Assembly: GCF_943193175.1 (NCBI RefSeq)
Contig: NZ_CALPDF010000049.1
Location: 1 to 33,545, forward strand
DNA: 33,545 nucleotides
Reading direction: 5' to 3'
DNA from: Neobacillus muris
GTDB lineage: Bacteria > Bacillota > Bacilli > Bacillales > Cytobacillaceae
Made by a program: the position numbers and the translations under genes. The notes beneath the pieces are model-generated. The model was not told where the DNA came from and did not search any database. It saw only the letters and a list, made by a program, of their open reading frames with translations. The first letter of the stretch is position 1. Each line of letters starts with the position of its first letter. Of the stretch, positions 22,570 to 30,701 are shown in pieces.

Positions 22570-24186
22570 ATGAAATCAAAAAATAAAATATATCGAATGT
22601 ACAGAGTGTTATCTATGGCGTTAATGATTTTCCTTAAAATTTATTGGTATAAAATCCGCAGGAAACCGAAAACAGAGTGGGAGAAACTGTGGGGAAAGAT
22701 AGGAGAACAGTTTCGAAAAACACTGTTTGAATTAGAAGGCCTGCTCATCAAAATTGGACAGATACTGAGTACTCGTGCAGATTTATTGCCCCATGCCTTT
22801 ATTCATCAAATTGAGGATCTCACAGATAAGGTTCCTCCATCCAATTGGATGGAAATTCAGGAAATTTTAGAAGCTGAGTGGGGAAATTCTTTAGAACAAA
22901 ATTTCCTTTTTATCGATAAAACTGCTGTTGCTTCGGCATCTATTGGTGAAGTGTATAAAGGCGCTCTCAAAGATGGAACAGAGGTTGCCATTAAAGTGAA
23001 GCGGCCTAATATTGATTCTGTTGTACAAACCGATTTTCGCATCTTAAGTATGATCATTTGGTTTGCGGATCACTTCGTTCCCATTCCTAAAGGATTTATT
23101 AATTTCAGAGTTTTGTTTAAAGAACTAAAGCAGGTGATTGAACAAGAGCTTGACTATTCCAAAGAACTTGAGACCATTCAGTATTTTAGAGATCGATTCA
23201 AGGATATGGATATAGTACAGATTCCTTCTGTTTTTCCTGAACTTAGTTCATCCAATGTATTGGTGATGGAATGGTTTGATGGAATGCGTCTCACCGATAT
23301 GGAAGAGCTGGAGCACATAGCAGTTGGCCGCCGAGAAATCGCTCAAAGGCTTTTAAAGGTGTTCCTTCCTCAATGGCTGGAGCCAGGAACCTTCCATGCA
23401 GACCCACATCCAGGAAACTTATTTGTTTCAAAAGAGGGGAAAATTATCTTACTTGATTTTGGAATGGCAGGGGAAATAACTAAAAAGGATGCTGCCCATT
23501 TTCAGGCTTTAATTGAAAGCTTTCTGGCTAAAAATTATTCCAAAGCTGTGGATTGCCTCGTGGATTTAGGATTTTTGCTTCCTGAGGCCGATACTAGAAT
23601 TGTGGAAAAGCTATTAGCGGAGTTTACTTCATTTGATCCCACTCAATTAAAAGAAATGAATCTGATGGCATTCAAAATGGAATTAAACGATGTGATTAAA
23701 ACGCTTCCGATTCAAGTTCCAACAAGGTTTGTTTTTCTAGGGCGATCCTTCGTCACAATCGAAGGGATTATCCGCAGCTTAGCTCCTGATGCAGAACTTA
23801 TCGAACTAGGAAAGCCTATTTTCATGGAGTGGATTCATAAACAAGGGAATAGCAAATGGGCATTTGTTTGGCAATGGATCCAATCGCAGCCAATCTTTAA
23901 GTTTTTTCATTCCATTATGGAATTTTTGGATACACCCAAAACATTAGAGAAATTAAAGGAAAGTGAACAAAGAAGACACTTTCAGTTTATCATCTATGAA
24001 AATAACAAGAAATATTGCTTTTATTTATCCCTTCTCGGATTGATAGGAATAGGGGCAGGCGACTATGTCTCACATGGACTTATTCTATATCTGTCTGTCG
24101 GTGTAACGGCTGCTTCTGTAACAGGCTATTTCCTTTATAGTCAAAAATTAAAAAAATGGTTGAAGTACATGCAAGAAAGGCGTTGA
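22570..24186 (+). CDS. ABC1/UbiB (AarF) family atypical protein kinase-like protein
   Basis: A 538-residue protein. The UbiB hallmarks are in order: KxGQ motif (KIGQILSTRADLLP, K61-Q64), an alanine-rich nucleotide loop (VASASIGEVYKG), the ATP-binding lysine in VAIKVKRP, the catalytic segment TFHADPHPGNLF, and LLDFGMAG. Two hydrophobic helices close the C-terminus (about 470-520). In proteobacteria UbiB extracts quinone precursors; Bacillus makes menaquinone and the role is open. The start at 22570 is supported by GTGAGG. The longer frame from 22534 begins with a non-ATG codon. A short promoter-terminator unit lies just upstream. Confidence 0.9.
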   Translation: MKSKNKIYRMYRVLSMALMIFLKIYWYKIRRKPKTEWEKLWGKIGEQFRKTLFELEGLLIKIGQILSTRADLLPHAFIHQIEDLTDKVPPSNWMEIQEILEAEWGNSLEQNFLFIDKTAVASASIGEVYKGALKDGTEVAIKVKRPNIDSVVQTDFRILSMIIWFADHFVPIPKGFINFRVLFKELKQVIEQELDYSKELETIQYFRDRFKDMDIVQIPSVFPELSSSNVLVMEWFDGMRLTDMEELEHIAVGRREIAQRLLKVFLPQWLEPGTFHADPHPGNLFVSKEGKIILLDFGMAGEITKKDAAHFQALIESFLAKNYSKAVDCLVDLGFLLPEADTRIVEKLLAEFTSFDPTQLKEMNLMAFKMELNDVIKTLPIQVPTRFVFLGRSFVTIEGIIRSLAPDAELIELGKPIFMEWIHKQGNSKWAFVWQWIQSQPIFKFFHSIMEFLDTPKTLEKLKESEQRRHFQFIIYENNKKYCFYLSLLGLIGIGAGDYVSHGLILYLSVGVTAASVTGYFLYSQKLKKWLKYMQERR

Positions 24187-24223
24187 GAAAGAGACAGGAA
24201 GAAATGCACTTTAAGGGAGGTTA

Positions 24224-24409
24224 ATGATGAAAAGAAGAGCTAGAACCGTCATTGCCCTTGTTGGCTGTTTGCTAATTTTTGTTACTGGCATTGCTAGAAT
24301 ATTTGCTGGGTCACCTTCTGATACAACTATGTTTATTAGCTATTTATTTGCTGTAACTGGGGTAATAGGAGCTATTGCAAATGGTGTATACCTTTCTAAA
24401 GCAAAATAG
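24224..24409 (+). CDS. 61-residue two-helix membrane protein
   Basis: Basic N-terminus (MMKRRAR), then two hydrophobic helices (about 8-26 and 36-54) separated by SPSDTTMF. AAGGGAGG is a strong ribosome site. It lies 37 bases after the UbiB gene and before a terminator, so is probably the last gene of that transcript. No family recognised. Confidence 0.65.
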   Translation: MMKRRARTVIALVGCLLIFVTGIARIFAGSPSDTTMFISYLFAVTGVIGAIANGVYLSKAK

Positions 24410-24428
24410 CATATAGAATACAGGACTT

Positions 24429-24453
24429 GAGGCCGTCATGTGACGGCCTTTTG
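24429..24453 (+). terminator. terminator after the small membrane gene
   Basis: AGGCCGTCA (24430-24438) pairs with TGACGGCCT (24441-24449), followed by TTTT. Confidence 0.85.
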
Positions 24454-24489
24454 CATGATTTGGGAAGGTTAACTTAACTGGGGCGGGCA

Positions 24490-24518
24490 TAAACACAGGC
24501 TGCGTTTGGAAATATAAT
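24490..24518 (+). promoter_or_regulatory. SigA promoter for the two-gene membrane operon
   Basis: TAAACA (24490-24495), 17-base spacer, TATAAT (24513-24518), 25 bases before the ATG at 24544. Confidence 0.6.
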
Positions 24519-24543
24519 ATTATCAATTCCTAAGGTGGATAAA

Positions 24544-25332
24544 ATGGATAACTATACAAATGACAATACCGCCAGAAGATATGTGGCCCATGTTAGTATT
24601 TTGGGAACCACACAATTGCATTTGAGAAACCCTTATATAATTGCTTGGTGGTCCGCCGCCTTTCCGGGATTTGGGCATCTGCTTTTATCCAAATATCTTA
24701 GAGGATATGCCTTATTCATTTGGGAAGTGGCTGTTAATATCCAAGCACATATTAATTCTGCGATGATTTATTCCTTTCAAGGAAATATAGACATGGCCAA
24801 AGAGGTACTAAACACGAGGTGGCTACTTATGTATATTCCCGTATACCTTTTTGGCATCTGGGACAGTTATCGGACAACCGTAGATATGAACAGGGTTTAT
24901 CTTTTGGCCGAGCGGGAAGAACACCGTTTCAATTCATTTTCACTAGGCGCTTTAGAGATTAACTACCTGGATAAACGAAATCCTGTTGTGGCTGTTATGT
25001 GGTCATTGTTTATTCCTGGTTTAGGCCAGCTTTATATTCATCGGATTTTAACGGCTATTTTTGTCATTGTATGGTTAGTAGTCTTTTATTATTTTTCGCA
25101 TGTTCAAGAAGCTATTTTCCTCTTGATTTTAGGCAAAGTAAAAGAAGCTACCTCTGTTTTAAAGCCTGAGTGGCTCCTTTTCATCCCTTCCCACTATGGG
25201 TTTGCCGTTTATGATTCTTATATAAATACGGTTGAAAATAACAAACTTTTCGAAAAAGAATTAAGAAATCATTTAACCGAGAACTATCAATCGGAAGGGT
25301 TTCAAATCCTAAAAGGACAAAAAGTGAAGTGA
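24544..25332 (+). CDS. membrane protein with two PGxGH repeats
   Basis: A 262-residue membrane protein with two copies of a unit that begins FPGFGHLLLSKYLRG (near residue 40) and IPGLGQLYIHR (near 157). Each is followed by hydrophobic helices, and the units end with D-S-Y motifs (IWDSYRTTVDMNR and VYDSYINTVENNK). This is the same building plan as the three-repeat protein of the sigma operon at 11624, although the sequences are otherwise diverged. The ATG at 24544 follows AAGGTGG; the in-frame GTG at 24535 is inside that site. Its last bases overlap the next gene. Function unknown. Confidence 0.75.
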   Translation: MDNYTNDNTARRYVAHVSILGTTQLHLRNPYIIAWWSAAFPGFGHLLLSKYLRGYALFIWEVAVNIQAHINSAMIYSFQGNIDMAKEVLNTRWLLMYIPVYLFGIWDSYRTTVDMNRVYLLAEREEHRFNSFSLGALEINYLDKRNPVVAVMWSLFIPGLGQLYIHRILTAIFVIVWLVVFYYFSHVQEAIFLLILGKVKEATSVLKPEWLLFIPSHYGFAVYDSYINTVENNKLFEKELRNHLTENYQSEGFQILKGQKVK

Positions 25333-25808
25333 TATATTTGCAGCTTTTTTCAACATTTGAAACGAATGGATTTTTAGAGATGGCCATTTCAACATTGGAA
25401 AAGAGAGGGATTCCAAAAGAGAGCATATTTGCGGTCCCTCTCGATAACCGGGCAGAAAACCGTAAGATTTTTGATACGCTGCACCGTTCAGATGGCACCT
25501 CCCTCATTGATATTGGTATGGGACTTGCCACCGCTTTTTCAGTCATTGGAGCAAGCATAGGGTTTAAATTGGCTTGGGGTCCGATTTATTGGGGATTGAT
25601 AGGGGCATTTGCTGGTTTCGTTCTGGGATTCTCTATTCGGCTTTTTCTAGAATTGGTTTTTAAGAAAAAGAAACGAGTCTTAAAAGGCAAGCACTCTGAA
25701 GTCATCTTAATTGTTGATTGTGAAGAATCAGAAGCTGAATTAATTGAGAATATACTTTGGAGTCATTTTGCACTAGGTGTAGCAAAAATAAAAAGATTGA
25801 AATCATAA
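25329..25808 (+). CDS. membrane protein with glycine-rich helix, unknown function
   Basis: A 159-residue protein: soluble N-terminal part (about 1-58, with LFSTFETNGFLEMAISTLE and RKIFDTLHRSDG), then a pair of glycine-rich helices (about 60-110, with GMGLATAFSVIGASIGF and WGLIGAFAGFVLGFSI), a basic loop FKKKKRV and a soluble C-terminal beta-alpha part (SEVILIVDCEESEAELIE). The glycine pattern and the two flanking ferredoxin-like halves resemble general-stress or YflT-like membrane proteins, but no specific family can be named. Start GTG overlaps the previous stop by 4 bases (GTGA), so the pair is coupled. Confidence 0.65.
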   Translation: MIYLQLFSTFETNGFLEMAISTLEKRGIPKESIFAVPLDNRAENRKIFDTLHRSDGTSLIDIGMGLATAFSVIGASIGFKLAWGPIYWGLIGAFAGFVLGFSIRLFLELVFKKKKRVLKGKHSEVILIVDCEESEAELIENILWSHFALGVAKIKRLKS

Positions 25809-25870
25809 TGAATCCCGAATGCCGCTAAATCAAATGATAAAATACTTTTTCAAAAGGAGAATGGTAAAGT

Positions 25871-26707
25871 ATGTCCAAAGAAACCCTATCACCTAGGTCA
25901 TTTGATGAATACGGTGCATTAAAAAAAGTGATCATGTGTGAGCCAGCCTTTCTTTCCTTGCCAAAAGGAGCCGATAGCTCAAACAACATCAATATTAAAA
26001 CGGCCCAAAAACAGCACGATGAATTGATAGTGGCATTAGAGCATTTTGGGGTTGAAGTGATCCTGCTTCGCGCTGATCCCCATCATCCAGAGCAAGTCTT
26101 TACTCGGGATATAGGCTTTGTTGTGGGGAATACAGTTTTCATTACGGAAATGAAGAAAGAGAGAAGACGAAAAGAGGAAGCTTTTTTGAAAAGCTGGCTG
26201 AACCAAAAGCAAGTCCTGTATTCAGATTTATCTCAAGATCATATAGAAGGTGGGGATATAATCGTTGACAATGGATTTGTTTTTATCGGATTAAGCGATC
26301 GGACAACGGTACAATCCATTCGGCATATGAAACATTTGCTGCCCGACTTTCAAGTGATGGCTGTTCCGTTTCGGGATAAATTCCTTCATCTTGATTGTAT
26401 TTTTAATATAATATCTCCCGATGAGGCACTCCTGTATCAGGGTGAAATGGACGAGGAAGCAGAGGCATTTTTATCGAAAAAATACAGTCTCATCAAAGTA
26501 TCCAAAGCGGAACAAAAAAGTCTGGGGACAAACGTTCTTTCCATTGGCAGCAAAAAAGTGTTTAGTATACCTGAAAACAAAGAGGTGAACAGGCAGCTGA
26601 GAGAAAGAGGATATGAAGTAATTGAATTAAAATTTTCGGAAATGATTAAAGCTGGAGGTTCATTTCGCTGCTGCACTTTCCCGCTTGAACGGGATCCGTA
26701 TAGGTAG
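25871..26707 (+). CDS. DDAH/arginine deiminase-superfamily hydrolase (YkgA-like)
   Basis: A 278-residue enzyme of the guanidino-group-modifying superfamily. Active-site elements are visible: D80 in FTRDIGF, E126 in HIEGGDIIV, H173 and D175 in FLHLDCIFNI, and the nucleophile C267 in GGSFRCCTFPL. The closest Bacillus relative by memory is YkgA, annotated as amidinotransferase or dimethylarginine dimethylaminohydrolase. Likely hydrolysis of a substituted arginine to citrulline plus an amine, substrate unproven. AAAGGAG lies upstream. Not obviously linked to its neighbours. Cytosolic. Confidence 0.85.
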   Translation: MSKETLSPRSFDEYGALKKVIMCEPAFLSLPKGADSSNNINIKTAQKQHDELIVALEHFGVEVILLRADPHHPEQVFTRDIGFVVGNTVFITEMKKERRRKEEAFLKSWLNQKQVLYSDLSQDHIEGGDIIVDNGFVFIGLSDRTTVQSIRHMKHLLPDFQVMAVPFRDKFLHLDCIFNIISPDEALLYQGEMDEEAEAFLSKKYSLIKVSKAEQKSLGTNVLSIGSKKVFSIPENKEVNRQLRERGYEVIELKFSEMIKAGGSFRCCTFPLERDPYR

Positions 26708-26745
26708 AAAAGAAAATTCATATCCATGATAGACAGAAAAGCCTC

Positions 26746-26774
26746 TTTACAATTATTTACTTGGGGAGTATTAT
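26746..26774 (+). promoter_or_regulatory. SigA promoter of the riboswitch-ktr operon
   Basis: TTTACA (26746-26751), 17-base spacer, TATTAT (26769-26774). The predicted start, about 26781, is just before the aptamer. Confidence 0.65.
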
Positions 26775-26797
26775 CTTGTTCATAGGAAAAAATTTCA

Positions 26798-26930
26798 TAT
26801 GATGCCTAATCCTATTTGGGAACGGAGGACCCATGATTTTGGGGGTGAATTCTGCAGATTTGTAGAAGGGATGATACACTCTTTCGCCGTCCTAACCCGT
26901 CAGCTAACTTCGTCGGCTACAAGCGAAGGA
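26798..26930 (+). ncRNA. c-di-AMP riboswitch (ydaO-yuaA leader)
   Basis: The conserved blocks of the ydaO/yuaA class are readable in order: CTATTTGGGAACGGAGGACC, then GGGGGTGAAT, a GAAGGG segment, CTCTTTCG, and AACCCGTCAGCTAACTTCGT. In Bacillus this aptamer turns transcription off when c-di-AMP is high. It is followed 12 bases later by a terminator and then ktrB, the same arrangement as the yuaA (ktrA) leader of Bacillus subtilis. The codons of an open frame running over this region are accidental. Confidence 0.92.
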
Positions 26931-26941
26931 GGTCAGAAGAC

Positions 26942-26966
26942 CACCTTTTTAAAGGTGTTTTTTTTA
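26942..26966 (+). terminator. riboswitch expression-platform terminator
   Basis: CACCTTT (26942-26948) pairs with AAAGGTG (26951-26957), followed by T8. GAAGACCACC just upstream could alternatively pair with the aptamer. The stretch from here to the ktrB start at 27157 holds no gene that I can support. Confidence 0.85.
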
Positions 26967-27156
26967 TGCCCATTTTTAGGGGCCAAAAGAATAGGAATAG
27001 CTGTCAAAAAGCTTAGTCTTCTTAAAACACTGCAATTAGTGTCCTTTACAAACCGGAATGTGGATATTATCAGTAGTATAATGAGTGATGGAGGAAGATT
27101 AAGGGAAATCTAAGAAAAGCTTTTTTCATGCCAATTAAACCGGATAGGAGAAAGTT

Positions 27157-28494
27157 ATGAAAAAAATCATTGATTATTTCAATCCCCCAAGAATTCTGGT
27201 CTTAGGATTTGCGATTGTCATTTTAATCGGGGCGATTTTGCTGACACTGCCAATTGCTGCAGAGAATGGAAAAGGCCTTTCCTTTTTAAATGCGTTATTT
27301 ACCTCTACATCTGCCACATGTGTGACAGGACTTGTAGTAGTTGATACAGGGGACACCTTTTCGATGTTTGGCGAAGTAGTCATTTTATCGCTCATTCAAA
27401 TAGGCGGATTAGGGTTTATGACATTTGCCACCTTTTTCTTTGTGCTATTAGGGAAAAAGATTTCTTTAAAACAAAGGCTGGTCCTAAAGGAAGCATTTAA
27501 TGATTTTTCGATTGGGGGGCTAGTCAAATTTGCCAAAAGAATAATAATATTTACGGCCTTTTTTGAAATAGTTGGCGGACTCATTTTATCGATTCGTTTT
27601 TCTTTTGATATGCCGGCAGGAAAAGCTATTTATTACGGTTTTTTCCATTCTATATCGAATTTTAATAATGCAGGCTTTGATTTAATGGGCGAGTTTAGAA
27701 GTTTAACTGGTTATGTAGATGACCCAACCGTTGTCTTAACTGTATCCACATTAATTGTGTTAGGCGGTTTAGGCTTCATGGTGGTAAACGAACTTTATGA
27801 GTACCGTAACACGCATCGGTTATCGATCCATTCCAAGATCGTATTGGTGACAACCGCCATTCTGCTCGTTGCGGGGACTGTGCTCATCTTCATTTTTGAG
27901 TATGGAAATCAGAAAACATTAGCTCCTTTATCGGGAACAGGAAAAGTATTGGGCTCTTTGTATCAATCTGTCACTCCTAGGACGGCTGGTTCTAATACAT
28001 TGCCGATTGGAGATTTGACGCATTCCACTTTGTTTCTGACCGTTTTTTTGATGTTTATTGGGGCTGGATCAGGCTCTACAGCAGGGGGAATCAAGGTGAC
28101 GACCGTGTCTGTGTTAGCAGCCAGCATTTGGTCTCAAGTGAAAGGAAAAGAGGAGGTTGTTATATTTAGACGCAAGATTGTGTTTGAAACCATCTTAAAA
28201 GCAATGACGGTCGCAACCTTTGGGATCATCATTGTGGTCGTCATTACCATGTTTCTTAGCATAACAGAACCGGGACACGATTTTATTATGTATCTTTTCG
28301 AGGCTGCTTCTGCCTTTGGCACGGTGGGGCTCTCCATGGGGTTAACCCCAGAATTATCCCCCGTTGGACGGATCATTGTTATTTTTACTATGTTTGCCGG
28401 AAGACTGGGCCCGCTGACATTGGCTTTCGCCATGACCAAAAGGCGCAATAAGGATTCAGTTAGTTATCCAAAAGGAAACATCATGATTGGTTAA
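27157..28494 (+). CDS. ktrB: Ktr potassium uptake system, membrane subunit (KtrB/KtrD)
   Basis: A 445-residue SKT-family channel protein, the length of Bacillus KtrB. The four selectivity-filter loops are visible, each centred on a glycine: TSATCVTGL, SNFNNAGFD, TPRTAGS and SAFGTVGLS. The flexible gating loop of the third domain is FIGAGSGSTAGGIKVTT. Eight long helices with four pore loops. It takes up K+ (Na+-stimulated) with the cytosolic RCK ring encoded by the next gene. AGGAGAAAG precedes the ATG. Expression should fall when c-di-AMP binds the upstream riboswitch, and c-di-AMP also binds the RCK partner, so control is at two levels. Name ktrB rather than ktrD is chosen from context. Confidence 0.93.
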   Translation: MKKIIDYFNPPRILVLGFAIVILIGAILLTLPIAAENGKGLSFLNALFTSTSATCVTGLVVVDTGDTFSMFGEVVILSLIQIGGLGFMTFATFFFVLLGKKISLKQRLVLKEAFNDFSIGGLVKFAKRIIIFTAFFEIVGGLILSIRFSFDMPAGKAIYYGFFHSISNFNNAGFDLMGEFRSLTGYVDDPTVVLTVSTLIVLGGLGFMVVNELYEYRNTHRLSIHSKIVLVTTAILLVAGTVLIFIFEYGNQKTLAPLSGTGKVLGSLYQSVTPRTAGSNTLPIGDLTHSTLFLTVFLMFIGAGSGSTAGGIKVTTVSVLAASIWSQVKGKEEVVIFRRKIVFETILKAMTVATFGIIIVVVITMFLSITEPGHDFIMYLFEAASAFGTVGLSMGLTPELSPVGRIIVIFTMFAGRLGPLTLAFAMTKRRNKDSVSYPKGNIMIG

Positions 28495-28525
28495 TTAAAA
28501 CAATAGCAGGGAAGTGTGAAATAAA

Positions 28526-29182
28526 ATGGCAAAAAGTCAGTACGCAGTAATTGGTTTAGGAAGATTTGGAACAAGTGTTGCTTGGAGATTGAATGAAGCT
28601 GGGCAGGAAGTTTTAGGCATAGATATGGATGAAGAACGAGTGGAGGATGCAGAGCGGTTTGTCACTCATGCTGCGGTGGCGGACTCGACGGAACAGAAAG
28701 CAATGGAGTCGCTAGGGATCACCAATTTTGACTGCGTTATCGTTGCCATAGGCGATGATATGCAATCCAGTATCTTAACTGTTTTGCTGCTCAAAGAAAT
28801 GGGAGTGAAAAAAGTTATTGCCAAGGCCATAGGAAAACGGCATGGAAAGTTATTGGAAAAAGTGGGCGCGGACTGGATTATCTATCCCGAAAGAGATATG
28901 GGTGAACGGGTCGCGAATCAGCTCCTTTCGCCTAATATGCTAAATTATATCGAGCTGTCAAAAGAATATAACATAGAAGAAATCAACATTCCTTTGAGTA
29001 TGGCGGAAAAGAGCTTGCGGGAGCTTGATCTTCGTGCCAAGTATAATATCAGTGTGATCGCCCTTGTTCGAAATGGAAGCATCATAGTTTCGCCCTCTCC
29101 GGATGAAATTATTCATTCCAGTGATCTATTAGTGGTAATAGGGAATAGAAACGATTTATCAGGGTTTTCGAATATAAAATAA
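28526..29182 (+). CDS. ktrA: Ktr potassium uptake system, RCK regulatory subunit (KtrA/KtrC)
   Basis: A 218-residue cytosolic protein. The Rossmann RCK_N domain starts AVIGLGRFGTSVAWRLNEAGQEVLGID (nucleotide-binding GxGxxG, then acidic D), and RCK_C (TrkA_C) covers about 140-218 (SLRELDLRAKYNISVIALVRNG). Rings of eight such subunits gate KtrB in response to ATP/ADP, and c-di-AMP binds the RCK_C dimer interface in the family. It follows ktrB by 31 bases with a GGGAAG ribosome site. The order ktrB-ktrA is reversed compared with Bacillus subtilis ktrAB. KtrC is equally possible by sequence. Confidence 0.9.
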   Translation: MAKSQYAVIGLGRFGTSVAWRLNEAGQEVLGIDMDEERVEDAERFVTHAAVADSTEQKAMESLGITNFDCVIVAIGDDMQSSILTVLLLKEMGVKKVIAKAIGKRHGKLLEKVGADWIIYPERDMGERVANQLLSPNMLNYIELSKEYNIEEINIPLSMAEKSLRELDLRAKYNISVIALVRNGSIIVSPSPDEIIHSSDLLVVIGNRNDLSGFSNIK

Positions 29183-29266
29183 TTCTACTTGGTGAAGACT
29201 GGCTTAAAATCGGAAAAGTGATTTTTATAGGCAAATGAATCAAATCATTCACCATGTTTCCGGGCT

Positions 29267-29296
29267 TTCGCATTGTCCGCCGCTTTGTGATACAAT
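29267..29296 (+). promoter_or_regulatory. extended -10 promoter for rlmCD
   Basis: TTCGCA (29267-29272), 18-base spacer, TGA-TACAAT (-10 at 29291-29296), 34 bases before the ATG at 29331. Confidence 0.55.
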
Positions 29297-29330
29297 CTGT
29301 CTAGTTATTACGGAGTAAAGGAAGAAGCGA

Positions 29331-30701
29331 ATGAGCAGAACATTGCCGGTTAGCAAAAATGATTACATAGATGTAGTATTTGAAGATTTAACCCATGATG
29401 GGGCAGGTGTTGCCAAGGTCGATGGCTACCCGTTGTTTGTCGAGGGCGGGCTGCCCGGTGAACAGGCAAAAATCAAGGTCATTAAAGTAAATAAAAGCTA
29501 CGGAATTGGCCGGTTAATTGAGATTTACCAAAAAAGCCCTTATCGGGTCGATATTCCGAGCAGTGAAAAGAACAAATACGGAGGCTGCCAGCTTGAGCAT
29601 ATCAGCTATGAGGGACAGCTAAAGTATAAGGAAAACCAGGTCCGCCAGGTGCTGACTAGGATTGGCAAGCTGGAGAATGTGACCGTCCATCAGATTATCG
29701 GAATGGACGATCCTTGGTATTATCGGAATAAGGCACAGGTGCCGATAGGTGAAAAAGACGGCAAGCTAATCGCCGGCTTTTTTAAGCCAAGAAGCCATGA
29801 GATTGTCGATACGGAGGAAAGCTTGATTCAGCTGCCGGAAGTCAATGAAGCGGTACAAGCGGTGAAGGAAATTTGCACCGAGCTAGAGATTTCTGCCTAT
29901 GATGAGGAGTCCCATAAAGGGGTTCTGCGCCATATCATGGCCCGGTACGGCAAGCGGACAGGTGAACTGATGGTCGTGCTGATTACGAGAACAGCCGATT
30001 TCCCGGATCAAAAGGAGCTCGTGGAGAAAATAGTTGAGCGGCTGCCCAAGGTAAAGTCCATTGTGCATAACGTGAACTCCAAACGCACAAATGTCATTTT
30101 GGGTGAAAAAACAAAGGTGCTCTGGGGAAATGAGGTTATTTACGACTATATCGGCGATGTGAAGTTTGCGATTTCAGCATTATCCTTTTACCAGGTAAAT
30201 CCGGTACAGACTAAAGTGCTGTATGATAAAGCGCTGGAGTATGCGGAATTAACGGGCGAGGAAAGGGTCATTGATGCATATTGCGGAATCGGTACCATTT
30301 CATTGTTTTTAGCTCAAAAGGCTAAGAAGGTTTTTGGAGTGGAAATAGTGCCGGAAGCTATTGAGGATGCCCGCCGGAATGCAGAGTTGAACGGAATAGC
30401 GAATGTGGAGTTTGCGGTTGGGGAAGCGGAGGCCGTGATTCCGCGATGGTATAAGGAAGGGAATGCTGCGGATGTTTTAGTGGTGGACCCGCCGCGTAAG
30501 GGCTGCGATGAGGCACTGCTCAAGACGATTATGGACATGAAGCCAAAAAAGGTGGTGTATGTCTCCTGCAACCCAGCAACATTGGCCCGGGATCTTCGGA
30601 TTTTAGAGGATGGGGGATATACGACGCTGGAAGTGCAGCCGGTCGATATGTTTCCACATACGACACACGTCGAGTGCTGTGTGTTGCTCGTAAAAAAATA
30701 G
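29331..30701 (+). CDS. rlmCD: 23S rRNA (uracil-C5)-methyltransferase RlmCD
   Basis: A 456-residue RumA-family enzyme. Bacillus RlmCD (YefA) methylates U747 and U1939 of 23S rRNA. An N-terminal TRAM domain (about 8-65) is followed by the methyltransferase domain: VIDAYCGIGTISLF (motif I), VVDPPRKGC, and the catalytic YVSCNPATLARD with C413. The iron-sulfur cysteines of E. coli RumA are not all present, as usual in Firmicutes. The end is FPHTTHVECCVLLVKK. It normally follows dgkB; here pncAB and about 12 kb of other genes separate them. The 3' end carries an element junction: a recombinase gene on the opposite strand overlaps its last 173 bases. Confidence 0.95.
   Translation: MSRTLPVSKNDYIDVVFEDLTHDGAGVAKVDGYPLFVEGGLPGEQAKIKVIKVNKSYGIGRLIEIYQKSPYRVDIPSSEKNKYGGCQLEHISYEGQLKYKENQVRQVLTRIGKLENVTVHQIIGMDDPWYYRNKAQVPIGEKDGKLIAGFFKPRSHEIVDTEESLIQLPEVNEAVQAVKEICTELEISAYDEESHKGVLRHIMARYGKRTGELMVVLITRTADFPDQKELVEKIVERLPKVKSIVHNVNSKRTNVILGEKTKVLWGNEVIYDYIGDVKFAISALSFYQVNPVQTKVLYDKALEYAELTGEERVIDAYCGIGTISLFLAQKAKKVFGVEIVPEAIEDARRNAELNGIANVEFAVGEAEAVIPRWYKEGNAADVLVVDPPRKGCDEALLKTIMDMKPKKVVYVSCNPATLARDLRILEDGGYTTLEVQPVDMFPHTTHVECCVLLVKK

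Noticed and set aside
26799..27113. 104-residue open frame over the riboswitch
   Set aside because: The bases belong to the c-di-AMP aptamer and its terminator; no ribosome site and no protein-like composition.
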